Below the pieces are notes generated by a model. The model did no database searches. It was not told the DNA's origin and was given only the letters and a program-made list of their open reading frames with translations. A stretch of DNA of 48,383 nucleotides, taken from the NCBI GenBank assembly GCA_934728355.1, contig CAKVEA010000006.1:1-48383 (forward strand), given 5' to 3'. Both the position numbers and the translations under genes were made by a program. The stretch comes from an uncultured Eubacteriales bacterium (GTDB taxonomy: Bacteria; Bacillota; Clostridia; Oscillospirales; Acutalibacteraceae). This document shows positions 30,225-38,293 of this stretch, one piece after another (positions within the stretch are counted from its first letter, which is position 1; each line of letters opens with the position of its first letter).

Positions 30225-30513
30225 ATTATTTCATTTAGATGATTTTACGGAATCTATAATAAGTGTTTCCGAGTACAAAAATAATATACATGATAAAGTA
30301 GATATTAATTATATGAAAATGAAAGAAGCAGTTAAAAATATAATTAAAGGAGAACTAACTCAAAGACAAAGAATGTGTATTTTGATGTATTATGGTGAAT
30401 CTATGAAGATGAAAGACATTGCAAATAGCTTAGGAATAGGCATTTCTTCAGTTTCAAGACATATCAAAAAAGCTAAAAATCGTATAAAAAAGACAATTGA
30501 ATACTATTTTTAA
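30214..30513 (+). CDS. Sigma-70 region 4-like helix-turn-helix protein, 99 aa
   Basis: Overlaps the previous gene by 11 bp; ATG 30214. The C-terminal half is a clear sigma region 4: LTQRQRMCILMYYGESMKMK, DIANSLGIGISSVSRHIKKA, KNRIKKTI. There is no region 2, so it is not a complete sigma factor. Proteins of this form activate late genes in phages or act in mobile elements (RinA/ArpU-like) in other Firmicutes. The only gene directly downstream is the secreted protein at 30587, which has its own consensus promoter. Confidence 0.82.
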   Translation: MKTKLFHLDDFTESIISVSEYKNNIHDKVDINYMKMKEAVKNIIKGELTQRQRMCILMYYGESMKMKDIANSLGIGISSVSRHIKKAKNRIKKTIEYYF

Positions 30514-30525
30514 ATTTGTTTATAG

Positions 30526-30560
30526 TTGACAAATTATATACATATAATTATAATGTATAT
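30526..30560 (+). promoter_or_regulatory. Perfect sigma-A promoter with overlapping dyad
   Basis: TTGACA (30526-30531), 17-bp spacer, TATAAT (30549-30554). The dyad TATATACAT (30535-30543)/ATGTATATA (30553-30561) lies across the spacer and the -10, the place for a repressor. AAAGGAGACGATGAA then leads to the ATG at 30587. Confidence 0.82.
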
Positions 30561-30586
30561 ACATTTTAATAAAAGGAGACGATGAA

Positions 30587-30874
30587 ATGAAAAAATATAG
30601 TTTTTTAATAAAGAAATTATTATTGGGGACTTTTTCCTTGTCAATTTTAGCTTCTGTTCAAGAAACTTGTACTGGAATTTCTGAAAAATCATTAAGAGAA
30701 AAAATGCAAGAAATGAATATTAAAGTTCCTGATGCTAATCCGGTTTATGGAAGTCCTAAAAATAAAAGTGTTGAAAATAAAGAAAAACATTCACAGGATA
30801 GCAACTCCTACGGAATAACACACGAAATTTTACTTGAACAAATGGAAAAAATGGGTCTTAAACCTGTGTGCTGA
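30587..30874 (+). CDS. Small secreted protein with two copies of a short helical motif, 95 aa
   Basis: ATG 30587 after AAAGGAGACGATGAA. Signal peptide residues 1 to about 25 (FLIKKLLLGTFSLSILASVQ). The mature part of about 65 residues holds two related stretches: ISEKSLREKMQEMNIKVP and ITHEILLEQMEKMGLKPV, i.e. I-x-x-x-x-L-x-E-x-M-x-x-M-x-[IL]-K, separated by a Lys/Ser/Asn-rich linker. One Cys ends the protein. It is too small for a typical enzyme; a signal, inhibitor or adaptor is possible. Function unknown. Strong consensus promoter. Confidence 0.78.
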   Translation: MKKYSFLIKKLLLGTFSLSILASVQETCTGISEKSLREKMQEMNIKVPDANPVYGSPKNKSVENKEKHSQDSNSYGITHEILLEQMEKMGLKPVC

Positions 30875-30979
30875 TTTTTTGTTTATCGCTATAAATTGAT
30901 TTTAATAGGTTTAAAAAGTCATAAAATATCTATAAATCATAAAATAGTTTAAAAACATCAATAAATTTACAGCGCATTA

Positions 30980-31012
30980 TGACAAAAATTTCCATATGCT
31001 TGCTTATATAAT
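30980..31012 (+). promoter_or_regulatory. Possible Spo0A-type promoter of spoIIE
   Basis: TGACAAA (30980-30986), one mismatch from the TGNCGAA Spo0A box, stands 20 bp before TATAAT (31007-31012). B. subtilis spoIIE is also a Spo0A-dependent sigma-A promoter with a long spacer. The match is weak and the region AT-rich. Confidence 0.3.
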
Positions 31013-31060
31013 TAATTCAAACGAAAAGTTTTAAGAATTAATAATAGGTGGCGATGGAAG

Positions 31061-33355
31061 TTGAAGGAATCTTTAGTTAAAACAAGCGGGAAATTAGCGC
31101 AGGCTGCTAAAAGTTATTCTATTAAGTTGATTTTTGCAAAAACAATGTATTTTATTTCTGCAATGCTAATTTCAAGGGGTTATATTTTTGGAAGTTGCTA
31201 TCCGTTTGGACTTTCTTTATCCGCATCTGTACCCGGTAAAATGCTTTTTCCTACTTTAATTGGTTCTATTTTTGGTTATTTGGTTCCTTTAAGACTGGGA
31301 CAAGGTATGAGGTACATATCTACAGTTATTTCAATAGCGGCAATAAGGTGGGCATTAAGTGATGTTGAAAAAATAAAAAATCATATGTTCTACACACCGA
31401 TGGTTGTTTTTATGTCGTCTATTGTTACAGGTTTAGCGGTTAACTGTGCCGACGGATTTAGCACTCATGGAGTTTTAATTACTTTTTTCGAATGCTTGGT
31501 TGCATCGATTGTATCTTATTTTTTTGATACCAGCTTTAAAATAGTTAAAAGTAAAAAAATTTATAATCTTAATATGAAGGAACTTTCGTGTATAGTTGCA
31601 AGTTTAAGTGTTTCTTTAATTTCTCTTTCAGGAATTAATATTCACGGAATATCGATTGGTAGAGTTTTAGGCATAACTCTTACTTTAGTTTCCGCTTATT
31701 GTTTTGGAGTTATAGGAGGGTGTATTGCGGGAATTTCTGTAGGTGTTATATTTATATTACCTTCTTTTGGACTAAGTTATATTTCAGGAGCTTATGCTTT
31801 TGCCGGAATGATTTGTGGAGCATTTTCGTCATTTGGAAGACTTGGAATTTGTATTTCATTTACTCCTGCATATCTGCTTTTATGCTTAAGCTGTATGGAT
31901 TTTATGCAGTCTTCGGGAAGAATTTATGAACTTTTATTTGGTCTTTTAGTATTTTATGTTTTACCAAACTCGGTTTTTGGATTTCTAAAAAATAATGCTA
32001 TTTACATAAATTCAACTAAGAATAATTATTCTTCGGATTTTGCTTCAAAACGCCTTAAATTGATTTCAGATTGTTTTGCTTCTTCATGTAGGTGTCTTGA
32101 AAAAATAGAACTGGAAGCAGAAAGTATATCTAAAACCAGTTTTGAAGAAACAGGTATTGAATGTGTAAAATCTTATTGTTCAGGGTGCGGTATGAGAAAG
32201 CTTTGTTGGGATCAAAATTGTAAATCCACATATTTTTCGGTTAAAAATATTATACATGAAATTGCCAAATCTGATAAAGCTTTGAGCAATTTAAAAAATT
32301 GTAATAAACAAAATGAAATAATAAAAAGAATAACCGCTTTGAAAAGAGACTTTTCTTCATATGAAGCTGTTAAAAATCAAACAAGGGAATTTAAAAGTAT
32401 TGCAATGCATCATTTTGAAGATATAAGCCATTTGCTTTCAGATATATCAGGAGAAATGAAATGTGAAAATAACATTCCCGAAACAGCACTTAAAATAAAA
32501 AAGTTACTATGTAAGAAAAATATTAAATCAGAAGATATATTATGCAAAAAAATTAACGATAAAATATTTTTGAATATTAAAATAGGAATATTTGAAAAAA
32601 ATAAATTTGATGAAAAATTACTTAAAGATATATCTTCTTTAATAGGGAGAAAAATGGGCAATCCCATTTTTAACATGATTGATAACAACTGCATTGTTAA
32701 TATTGCGGAGAAAAAAAACTACGAGGTTAACTTTTCAGTAAGTCAGCATGCATGTAATGGAGGAAAATTTTGCGGTGACAGTTGCAGATGTTTTGAAGAT
32801 GAAGAAGGAAATTTCAGTGTTATTTTAAGTGATGGAATGGGAACAGGAGGAGGTGCTGCTATTGAAGGAACTTTAGCAGCGGAACTTACAAAACATTTTA
32901 TGAAATTCGGAATGAATTTCTCTTTGGCTTTAAAAATAGTTAATTCAGTTATGCTCTTAAATGCAAAGTCCGAAACTTTGGCAGCTTTAGATATACTTTC
33001 AATAAATCTTTTTAATGCGGAAGCAAAATTTATTAAGGCAGGTTCTCCTACAGGGTTTATAATTCATGAAAATGAAATTGAGAAAATAAATTTTTCATCT
33101 TTACCAATAGGAATATTAAGTGATGTATCTTCTTCAAGTAGAACTGTAAAATTAAATCCTGGAGATATAGTTGTTATGGTTTCTGACGGGGTAACTGATT
33201 TGGGAGAGAAATTTGTAGCAGAATTGTTTAATAATATGAATACAAGAAATGTCTCTGAAATATCTAAATATGTAGTTTCTATGGCGGCAAGAGAAAGGAA
33301 AAATACCGAAGATGATGATATTACGGCAATCGCTATTAAAATTTCTGAAATATAA
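31061..33355 (+). CDS. spoIIE: Stage II sporulation protein E, PP2C-type phosphatase
   Basis: 764 aa from TTG 31061, nine bases after AGGTGG. The N-terminal 320 residues are about ten membrane helices; the middle is the FtsZ-interacting/regulatory region with a Cys-rich patch (YCSGCGMRKLCWDQNC). The C-terminal PP2C phosphatase has SDGMGTGGGAA near residue 590 and MVSDGVTDLGE near 707, with the metal Asp residues in place, and a final EDDDITAIAIKI. It dephosphorylates SpoIIAA and so activates sigma-F in the forespore, and takes part in polar septum formation. The length is slightly below that of B. subtilis (827 aa). Confidence 0.96.
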   Translation: MKESLVKTSGKLAQAAKSYSIKLIFAKTMYFISAMLISRGYIFGSCYPFGLSLSASVPGKMLFPTLIGSIFGYLVPLRLGQGMRYISTVISIAAIRWALSDVEKIKNHMFYTPMVVFMSSIVTGLAVNCADGFSTHGVLITFFECLVASIVSYFFDTSFKIVKSKKIYNLNMKELSCIVASLSVSLISLSGINIHGISIGRVLGITLTLVSAYCFGVIGGCIAGISVGVIFILPSFGLSYISGAYAFAGMICGAFSSFGRLGICISFTPAYLLLCLSCMDFMQSSGRIYELLFGLLVFYVLPNSVFGFLKNNAIYINSTKNNYSSDFASKRLKLISDCFASSCRCLEKIELEAESISKTSFEETGIECVKSYCSGCGMRKLCWDQNCKSTYFSVKNIIHEIAKSDKALSNLKNCNKQNEIIKRITALKRDFSSYEAVKNQTREFKSIAMHHFEDISHLLSDISGEMKCENNIPETALKIKKLLCKKNIKSEDILCKKINDKIFLNIKIGIFEKNKFDEKLLKDISSLIGRKMGNPIFNMIDNNCIVNIAEKKNYEVNFSVSQHACNGGKFCGDSCRCFEDEEGNFSVILSDGMGTGGGAAIEGTLAAELTKHFMKFGMNFSLALKIVNSVMLLNAKSETLAALDILSINLFNAEAKFIKAGSPTGFIIHENEIEKINFSSLPIGILSDVSSSSRTVKLNPGDIVVMVSDGVTDLGEKFVAELFNNMNTRNVSEISKYVVSMAARERKNTEDDDITAIAIKISEI

Positions 33356-33421
33356 CATAATGTTTAAAAATATAGTTTTACAATAATAAAAATTTATAAA
33401 TAATTTTATATTAAAAAAGTG

Positions 33422-33450
33422 TTGACATTTTGAAAAAAGTATAATACAAT
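33422..33450 (+). promoter_or_regulatory. Sigma-A promoter of the leader-protein pair
   Basis: TTGACA (33422-33427), 17-bp spacer, TACAAT (33445-33450), 57 bp before the ATG at 33508. Confidence 0.75.
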
Positions 33451-33507
33451 AAATATGTGAGTTCGAAAGGACAAAACAAATCTGATAATATTTTAGGAGG
33501 ATACAAA

Positions 33508-33858
33508 ATGTTAAATTTAGAAGCTTTAAATAGCAATGAACTCGAAAATGTTGTAGGAGGTAAAACAGCAGCTGACGTAGGATCTTATGGATACAGAAAC
33601 GGTGTAGTACAAACAGTTAAATCAATTCTTCCGTTCCTTGAACCATCAATAACAGAAAAAGATTTAGGTAATGGTAATCAAGAAGAACTCGGTTACTTCT
33701 CAAAAGTTAAAGAAAATTTCGGAAACATTGACGGCATTGGCAAAAAAGCTGCAGTAGCAACAACTATAGTAGGCGTTCCAGCAGCAGGAGCAGCTGCAGT
33801 AGCAGGATTAGCTGTCGGCGGATACTACTTAGTAAAAAAATACGTAATTAATAAATAG
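33508..33858 (+). CDS. GG-leader-type small exported protein, 116 aa
   Basis: ATG 33508 follows AGGAGG; an in-frame GTG at 33457 has no site of its own. The first 18 residues, MLNLEALNSNELENVVGG, are a textbook double-glycine leader, as cut by C39-peptidase ABC exporters. The mature part has a polar middle and a hydrophobic Gly/Ala/Val segment (about residues 83-108) with VGVPAAGAAAVAGLAVGGYY and a basic end KKYVINK, as in the protein at 26465. Class II bacteriocin-like or signalling molecule is the reading by analogy. In a two-gene operon with the next protein. Confidence 0.82.
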   Translation: MLNLEALNSNELENVVGGKTAADVGSYGYRNGVVQTVKSILPFLEPSITEKDLGNGNQEELGYFSKVKENFGNIDGIGKKAAVATTIVGVPAAGAAAVAGLAVGGYYLVKKYVINK

Positions 33859-33893
33859 TTTAAAACTAAATTAAAAGGAAGAGGTTTATAAGT

Positions 33894-34253
33894 ATGGAAT
33901 TGATTTCTGATTCTGATTTTTTGAGTAAAATCTCTGGAGGGCAGGAGTATGAGTCTTCGGAATTAGCATTCATGAATGCTAAGAATTACTATATAAACCT
34001 CCTCCCTATGTGTGAAAAAGAACATGTTAGAATTACTTATGCTGTAAATGGTGAAGGTTGGTCCAGTTCTAATCAAGGTGGCAAATGGACGAGAAATCTA
34101 ACCGAAACATGTTACAAAGAGGAAATGCGTTGGAAAAACTTGAGCGGAAAAGAAAAGTTTTATGTCGCTTTACCGCCTTTGTTTGTTGCAACTTGTGCTG
34201 CAGGTGTGGCAGGTAAATTATTATACAGATATGTTAAAAATAAAGTTGGATAA
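33894..34253 (+). CDS. GG-leader-type small exported protein, 119 aa
   Basis: ATG 33894 after GGAAGAGG. The leader MELISDSDFLSKISGG ends in Gly-Gly at residues 15-16. The mature part holds two Cys in the middle (MCEKEH, TCYKEE), one more in the helix (VATCAAG), a Trp-rich stretch (GWSSSNQGGKWTRN) and a C-terminal membrane-type helix (LPPLFVATCAAGVAGKLLYR) with a basic end. It lies 35 bp after the other leader-type gene, under the same promoter; a two-peptide system is possible. No immunity or transporter gene is next to it. Confidence 0.78.
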   Translation: MELISDSDFLSKISGGQEYESSELAFMNAKNYYINLLPMCEKEHVRITYAVNGEGWSSSNQGGKWTRNLTETCYKEEMRWKNLSGKEKFYVALPPLFVATCAAGVAGKLLYRYVKNKVG

Positions 34254-34259
34254 AGATAG

Positions 34260-34296
34260 AAAACTCATCTTGGATTTCAAAAGATGAGTTTTTTAT
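34260..34296 (+). terminator. Intrinsic terminator of the leader-protein pair
   Basis: A 12-bp stem AAAACTCATCTT (34260-34271)/AAGATGAGTTTT (34281-34292) followed by T residues. It also can act for tadA on the minus strand. Confidence 0.88.
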
Positions 34297-34302
34297 TATG
34301 TT

Positions 34303-34773
34303 TTATTTTAATTTTTTGTTTCTGAGCTTTTTAAAGAATTCAGACAAAATAAAAGAACATTCTTCCTCAAGAACACCTTCGGTTACTTCAGGTTTATGAT
34401 TATAAGGTAAATCAAAAAGGTTTACTACCGATTTGCATGAACCTGATTTTAAATCTTTAGCACCGTAAACAACTCTTGAAATACGTGAATTTATAATTGA
34501 TCCGGCACACATAGCACATGGCTCAAGAGTAACATATAAAGTACAGCCTGTTAAACGCCAGCTTTTTAACGTTTGACAGGCTTTGTATATTGCTTCAATT
34601 TCAGCATGATGAAGTGCATTCAAACTGTTTTCTCTTTTATTTTTTCCTGTAGATATAATTTTTCCTTCATATACTATTACTGCTCCCACGGGAACTTCAT
34701 TTTCCTCGGCAGCTTTTTGTGCTTCTTTTAATGCTAATTTCATCATTTGGATATCTATTTTTTCATTCAGCAT
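34303..34773 (-). CDS. tadA: tRNA-specific adenosine deaminase
   Basis: 156 aa. Zinc site HAE at 56-58 and PCAMC at 85-89 (E58 as proton shuttle), with ALKEAQKAAEENEVPVGAVI before it. It converts A34 of tRNA-Arg(ACG) to inosine and is essential in most bacteria. Its start (ATG 34773) overlaps the end of the cation transporter gene by 11 bp and has only a weak AAGAAG site, so translation is probably coupled. A start at the internal Met10 or Met11 is possible. Confidence 0.94.
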   Translation of the reverse strand: MLNEKIDIQMMKLALKEAQKAAEENEVPVGAVIVYEGKIISTGKNKRENSLNALHHAEIEAIYKACQTLKSWRLTGCTLYVTLEPCAMCAGSIINSRISRVVYGAKDLKSGSCKSVVNLFDLPYNHKPEVTEGVLEEECSFILSEFFKKLRNKKLK

Positions 34774-35986
34774 CTTCTTTTAAATTTTCCTTTTCATCAT
34801 TTAAATTATCAAAGTAATTTCTTGTTACGTCTATTATGCATTCATATTCCGGTTCTATTTTATTTAAACTTTGTTTTATTGCCTTGCATATTTCAAAATC
34901 GGTTTTAGTTACATTGTATGGAACACAAACTTGGAATATAAGTGTTGGTGATACCCCGGGAACTATTCTCAAGTCATATATTCTTGTATCTTCACTTATT
35001 AATTTTACAAGTCCTGAAAGTTTTTCACGCATATCTCTGACTATTTTGTCGTCTGTTACTATTGGATCCATATGAATTATAGCTTGGCATTTGAATTTAT
35101 CTTTCAATTTTTTTTCGAGCATATCTATCTCGTCATGGATTTCCATTATATTTCTTTTTGCATTTACTTCTGCATGAAAGGATATAAAACTTCTTCCGGG
35201 CCCATAATTATGAACTGTTAAATCATGTATACCAAGGATTTCCGGAAATTCTTCGACTGTTCTATATATTTTCTTTACAAATTCAGGGTTAGGAGATTGC
35301 CCCAAAAGAGGGCTTAATGTTTCTTTTATCATGCTTATGCCTGTAAAAATTATAAAAAGTGCAACACCTATTCCTAAATAGGCATCAATAGAAATTTTTG
35401 TAAAGAAAGTTATTATCATTCCGACAAGAATAGTTAAAGTTATAATTGCATCTCCCAAACTGTCAAATGCGGTGGCTTTCATTGCAGTTGAGTTTATAAT
35501 ACTTCCTATTTTGTTGTTGAAATTTCCAAGCCATAATTTTATAACCATTGAAATGACAAGAATAATTATTGGAATTATACCTGATGTAACAGGTTCAGGA
35601 TTAAAAAGTTTTTCAACAGAAGATTTAGTAAATTCTATTCCCATAAATATAATTGCAATTGAAACTATTAAGCCTGAAACATATTCTATACGCCCATATC
35701 CGAACGGGTGATCTTTGTCGGCAGGACTTCCGGAAGTTTTAAAACATATTAATGTAACTATTGAAGAAATTGCGTCAGATAAATTATTAAACGCATCTGC
35801 ACTTATTGCTATAGAAGAAGTTATTATTCCTGCGAAAAATTTTGCAAAAGAAAGAATAATATTACATACTATACCAACTATTCCACTTAACATTCCCAGA
35901 CGTCTTCTGGCAGATAAATCTTCTGAGTCAAAATTGGACTCGTCACCTACTTTAGCATATTTGTGTATTAAAAAATTAGTTATCAT
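34763..35986 (-). CDS. Cation diffusion facilitator family transporter
   Basis: 407 aa from ATG 35986 (MITNFLIHKYAKVGDESNFD). The frame extends upstream to TTG 36025, but GGAGGTGA (36023-36016) lies inside that extension. Six membrane helices: AISADAFNNLSDA gives the first Asp pair of the metal site, HPFGYGRIEY follows helix III, and AFDSLGDAIIT is in helix V. The C-terminal cytoplasmic domain has DLTVHNYGPGRSFISFHAEV and is followed by a second repeat-like extension (PGVSPTLIFQVCVP), longer than in YiiP. Exports divalent metals (Zn, Fe, Mn or Co; not decided by sequence). Upstream lies a six-codon frame that ends in ATGA overlap with this start. Confidence 0.9.
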   Translation of the reverse strand: MITNFLIHKYAKVGDESNFDSEDLSARRRLGMLSGIVGIVCNIILSFAKFFAGIITSSIAISADAFNNLSDAISSIVTLICFKTSGSPADKDHPFGYGRIEYVSGLIVSIAIIFMGIEFTKSSVEKLFNPEPVTSGIIPIIILVISMVIKLWLGNFNNKIGSIINSTAMKATAFDSLGDAIITLTILVGMIITFFTKISIDAYLGIGVALFIIFTGISMIKETLSPLLGQSPNPEFVKKIYRTVEEFPEILGIHDLTVHNYGPGRSFISFHAEVNAKRNIMEIHDEIDMLEKKLKDKFKCQAIIHMDPIVTDDKIVRDMREKLSGLVKLISEDTRIYDLRIVPGVSPTLIFQVCVPYNVTKTDFEICKAIKQSLNKIEPEYECIIDVTRNYFDNLNDEKENLKEDAE

Positions 35987-36003
35987 TTTATTAGTAGGTC
36001 CAT
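35983..36003 (-). other. Six-codon leader frame overlapping the start of the cation transporter
   Basis: ATG 36003 to TGA 35983 encodes MDLLIK. It is the first start codon after GGAGGTGA (15 bases of spacing), and its TGA overlaps the transporter ATG (ATGA at 35986-35983). The transporter ATG itself is 32 bases from that site. Translational coupling or reinitiation would explain the layout. May be chance. Confidence 0.35.
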
Positions 36004-36115
36004 AAAGGCCTACTTTCACCTCCAAATAAAACAGTATCTTTTAATCTATAGACGAAATGAAACTATTATACTATTTTTTTGAAAGTTGTGAAGTTAATTT
36101 TATCTTATTATAATT

Positions 36116-37345
36116 TTACTTAACATTTTCGTTTGATTTATGGTTTTTAATTACAAAAAATGCTACCGCTGACGAAATTAAGAAAAAGAGTAAAATTACA
36201 GCTATACAGGTTACCGATTCACCGCTATTTAAAACACTTGATTTTTCATTTTCTTTTAAGTTCTGAATATTCGAAGTTTTTAAAGTACCGCTAGCTAAAT
36301 TTAAAAATTCTTCATCTGGGTCAAAATCATTTTTTTCATCATTTTCGTTATCATCTTCTTCCTCTTCATCTTCTTCATTTTCAAATTCTTCCGAATTTTC
36401 ATAAACAAAATTTTCATTTTTGACTTTTTGTTCCTCTTTGGTATTTTTAAATGAAGTGTTTTCTCTGGTTTTCGAAGAATTTTTATTGGAAGCTGATGTA
36501 TTTATTTTGCTGTATTTAGATTTTATTTTGTTTTTAATTCTGACTGAAGATTTTACTTCTTTCTTCTTGTCAGTAACATTAGTATCTCTGTTAACCTTTA
36601 CTGTATATGTTTTTTTAAGTCCTTTTATCCAAGGATTAGAAACAAAAATCTTCACTACTGTTGTTTTTCCAGGAGCAAAAAGTTTTTTCCTACTTACTTT
36701 TACATTTAAAGAATCATTTTCCGGATAAGTGTTGAAATCTATAGACTTTGTGTCGCCTGAAACATTAAGATTATATTCCGTGATATCAGGATTAAAAGAA
36801 GGAGTTAGTTTTCCTTCACTGGGAGATAAATTTATTAATTTACACTTTGCAACTTCCGGATTATCCTCCATTGAAACCGTGAATGAATCCAAAACTTTTT
36901 CTTCTTCCGAAGTCTTGTTTGCAAGAGAGAGTATTATTTCTGAATTACTTGAAAAAATTTTATCTTTTGTTTCGAATTCTACTTTTATACTTGCATTCCC
37001 AAGTCTATTTCTGATTTTTTCTTTTTTAAAAGAAACATTTAAAGCCGAAGAATATTTATGTACATCTTTTTCGACCTTTGTGTATCCATGTTTTAAGAAT
37101 CCATCGAAGCTTGTATTTTTGTATTTCATTTTACTGCTGTCATATTTAACTTTTAAAAAAGAATCTTTTGGAAGTGAATTTACAAAATCTTCTGTGTTTG
37201 AAAAATCAATTGAAATTGAAAATTTTTCGGGTAAATCTTTACTTTGTGAAATTTTACATTCCATAGCATTTGATTTTTGGAATAGCATTAAAAGAGTTAA
37301 AGTCAAAAGAGGTAAAATCTTTTTCATAGGTTTATTGTAGTTCAT
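36116..37345 (-). CDS. Membrane-anchored surface protein with cadherin-like beta-sandwich domain
   Basis: 409 aa from ATG 37345 (AAAGGAGAG upstream). Signal peptide to about residue 27. Residues about 28-165 are a beta-rich domain that may bind a ligand (resembles a cohesin/invasin-like strand pattern; not recognised with certainty). Residues about 170-255 are a cadherin-like beta-sandwich (PF12733-type): LSPSEGKLTPSFNPDITEYN and KKTYTVKVNR. A Lys/Ser/Asn-rich and then strongly acidic linker (ENEEDEEEEDDNENDEKND) leads to a single C-terminal membrane helix (VTCIAVILLFFLISSAVAFF) with a short basic tail. Exposed on the cell surface. Divergent from the MscS gene. Confidence 0.8.
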   Translation of the reverse strand: MNYNKPMKKILPLLTLTLLMLFQKSNAMECKISQSKDLPEKFSISIDFSNTEDFVNSLPKDSFLKVKYDSSKMKYKNTSFDGFLKHGYTKVEKDVHKYSSALNVSFKKEKIRNRLGNASIKVEFETKDKIFSSNSEIILSLANKTSEEEKVLDSFTVSMEDNPEVAKCKLINLSPSEGKLTPSFNPDITEYNLNVSGDTKSIDFNTYPENDSLNVKVSRKKLFAPGKTTVVKIFVSNPWIKGLKKTYTVKVNRDTNVTDKKKEVKSSVRIKNKIKSKYSKINTSASNKNSSKTRENTSFKNTKEEQKVKNENFVYENSEEFENEEDEEEEDDNENDEKNDFDPDEEFLNLASGTLKTSNIQNLKENEKSSVLNSGESVTCIAVILLFFLISSAVAFFVIKNHKSNENVK

Positions 37346-37395
37346 TTTTCTCTCCTTTAAAATATTAATTTTTTATAAACTTTATCTGTAATAAG

Positions 37396-37404
37396 TGGTA
37401 TAAT
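37396..37404 (+). promoter_or_regulatory. Extended -10 promoter of the MscS gene
   Basis: TGGTATAAT, with TATAAT at 37399-37404, 22 bp before the ATG at 37427. No clear -35. Confidence 0.5.
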
Positions 37405-37426
37405 AAAATATCTTGGAGGTATTTAT

Positions 37427-38218
37427 ATGAGTATGATGAATAATTTAACAGGAAATTTTACTCCTGAAGTTTTGAAAATATATTCTTTAGCTGTTGTTAA
37501 AGCAGTTGCAATTTTTCTTTTTGGTTGGTGGTTTATTAATAGAGCTTCTAAACTTGCGGCTTTATTTTTAAGTAAGGCATGTGTAGATTTAAGTGTGGCT
37601 TCTTTTTTAAGTTCTCTGCTTAAATTTTCTATGAGGGTAGTACTTTTAGTTCTTGTTATGAGCCAACTGAAATTTGATGTTACATCAATAATAACCGCAA
37701 TGGGTGCTTCTTTAATCGCTGTGGGAATATCTCTCAAAGAAAGTCTTTCAAACTTTGTAAGCGGTATAGTTCTTGTAATTACAAGACCGATTCATATGGG
37801 AGATTTCATAGAATTTGAAAATTTTTCTGGAACTGTTATTAAAATGGAAATGCTTTTTACTACTCTTCAAACCGAAGAAGAAGGAAAAACGGTTGTTATA
37901 CCAAATGGAAAACTTATTTCAAATGCAATAGTTAAAAGAAGTAAATATGAAATTTCAAATATAAGATGTAAGTATACTTTAAAAGGAAAATTTAAAAATA
38001 AAGATATAGATAAATTTTTAATCAAAGAGTTTATTTTAAATAAAAATATTCTCAACCTTCCGGAGCCGGAAGTAAAAATCGAAAGCTTAAATGAAAATGA
38101 ATTTAATTTAGAAATAAGCGTTTGGTCTCAAAATCAGTATGCTTTAAATGTTAGAGAAAATATAGACAAAGCAATTTCGAAAGTTCCCGGCAAATATGAA
38201 ATTGAAAAGAAAGAATAA
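37427..38218 (+). CDS. mscS: Small-conductance mechanosensitive channel (MscS family)
   Basis: 263 aa, ATG 37427 after TTGGAGGT. Three membrane helices; pore helix TM3 has the Gly/Ala pattern IITAMGASLIAVGISLKESL, then SNFVSGIVLVITRPIHMGD of the beta domain (FI-x-F-x-xx-SGTVIKMEMLFT and VVIPNGKLISNAI). It releases solutes on hypo-osmotic shock. The C-terminal region is like that of E. coli MscS. Its neighbours are unrelated. Confidence 0.93.
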   Translation: MSMMNNLTGNFTPEVLKIYSLAVVKAVAIFLFGWWFINRASKLAALFLSKACVDLSVASFLSSLLKFSMRVVLLVLVMSQLKFDVTSIITAMGASLIAVGISLKESLSNFVSGIVLVITRPIHMGDFIEFENFSGTVIKMEMLFTTLQTEEEGKTVVIPNGKLISNAIVKRSKYEISNIRCKYTLKGKFKNKDIDKFLIKEFILNKNILNLPEPEVKIESLNENEFNLEISVWSQNQYALNVRENIDKAISKVPGKYEIEKKE

Positions 38219-38293
38219 ACTTAAAATTATAACTCTTACATTACATAATTATAACATATATTTTATAAAAATCAACAGAAAGGTAGGAATAAA

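Noticed and set aside
30015..30513. Prophage remnant
   Set aside because: A helical protein plus a sigma-region-4 protein and a Xre repressor recall phage control genes, but no integrase, attachment repeats, or structural genes are seen, and spoVM lies inside the same stretch.
37399..37404. Classical -35 for the MscS promoter
   Set aside because: No hexamer close to TTGACA stands 16-18 bp upstream. Only the extended -10 is supported.
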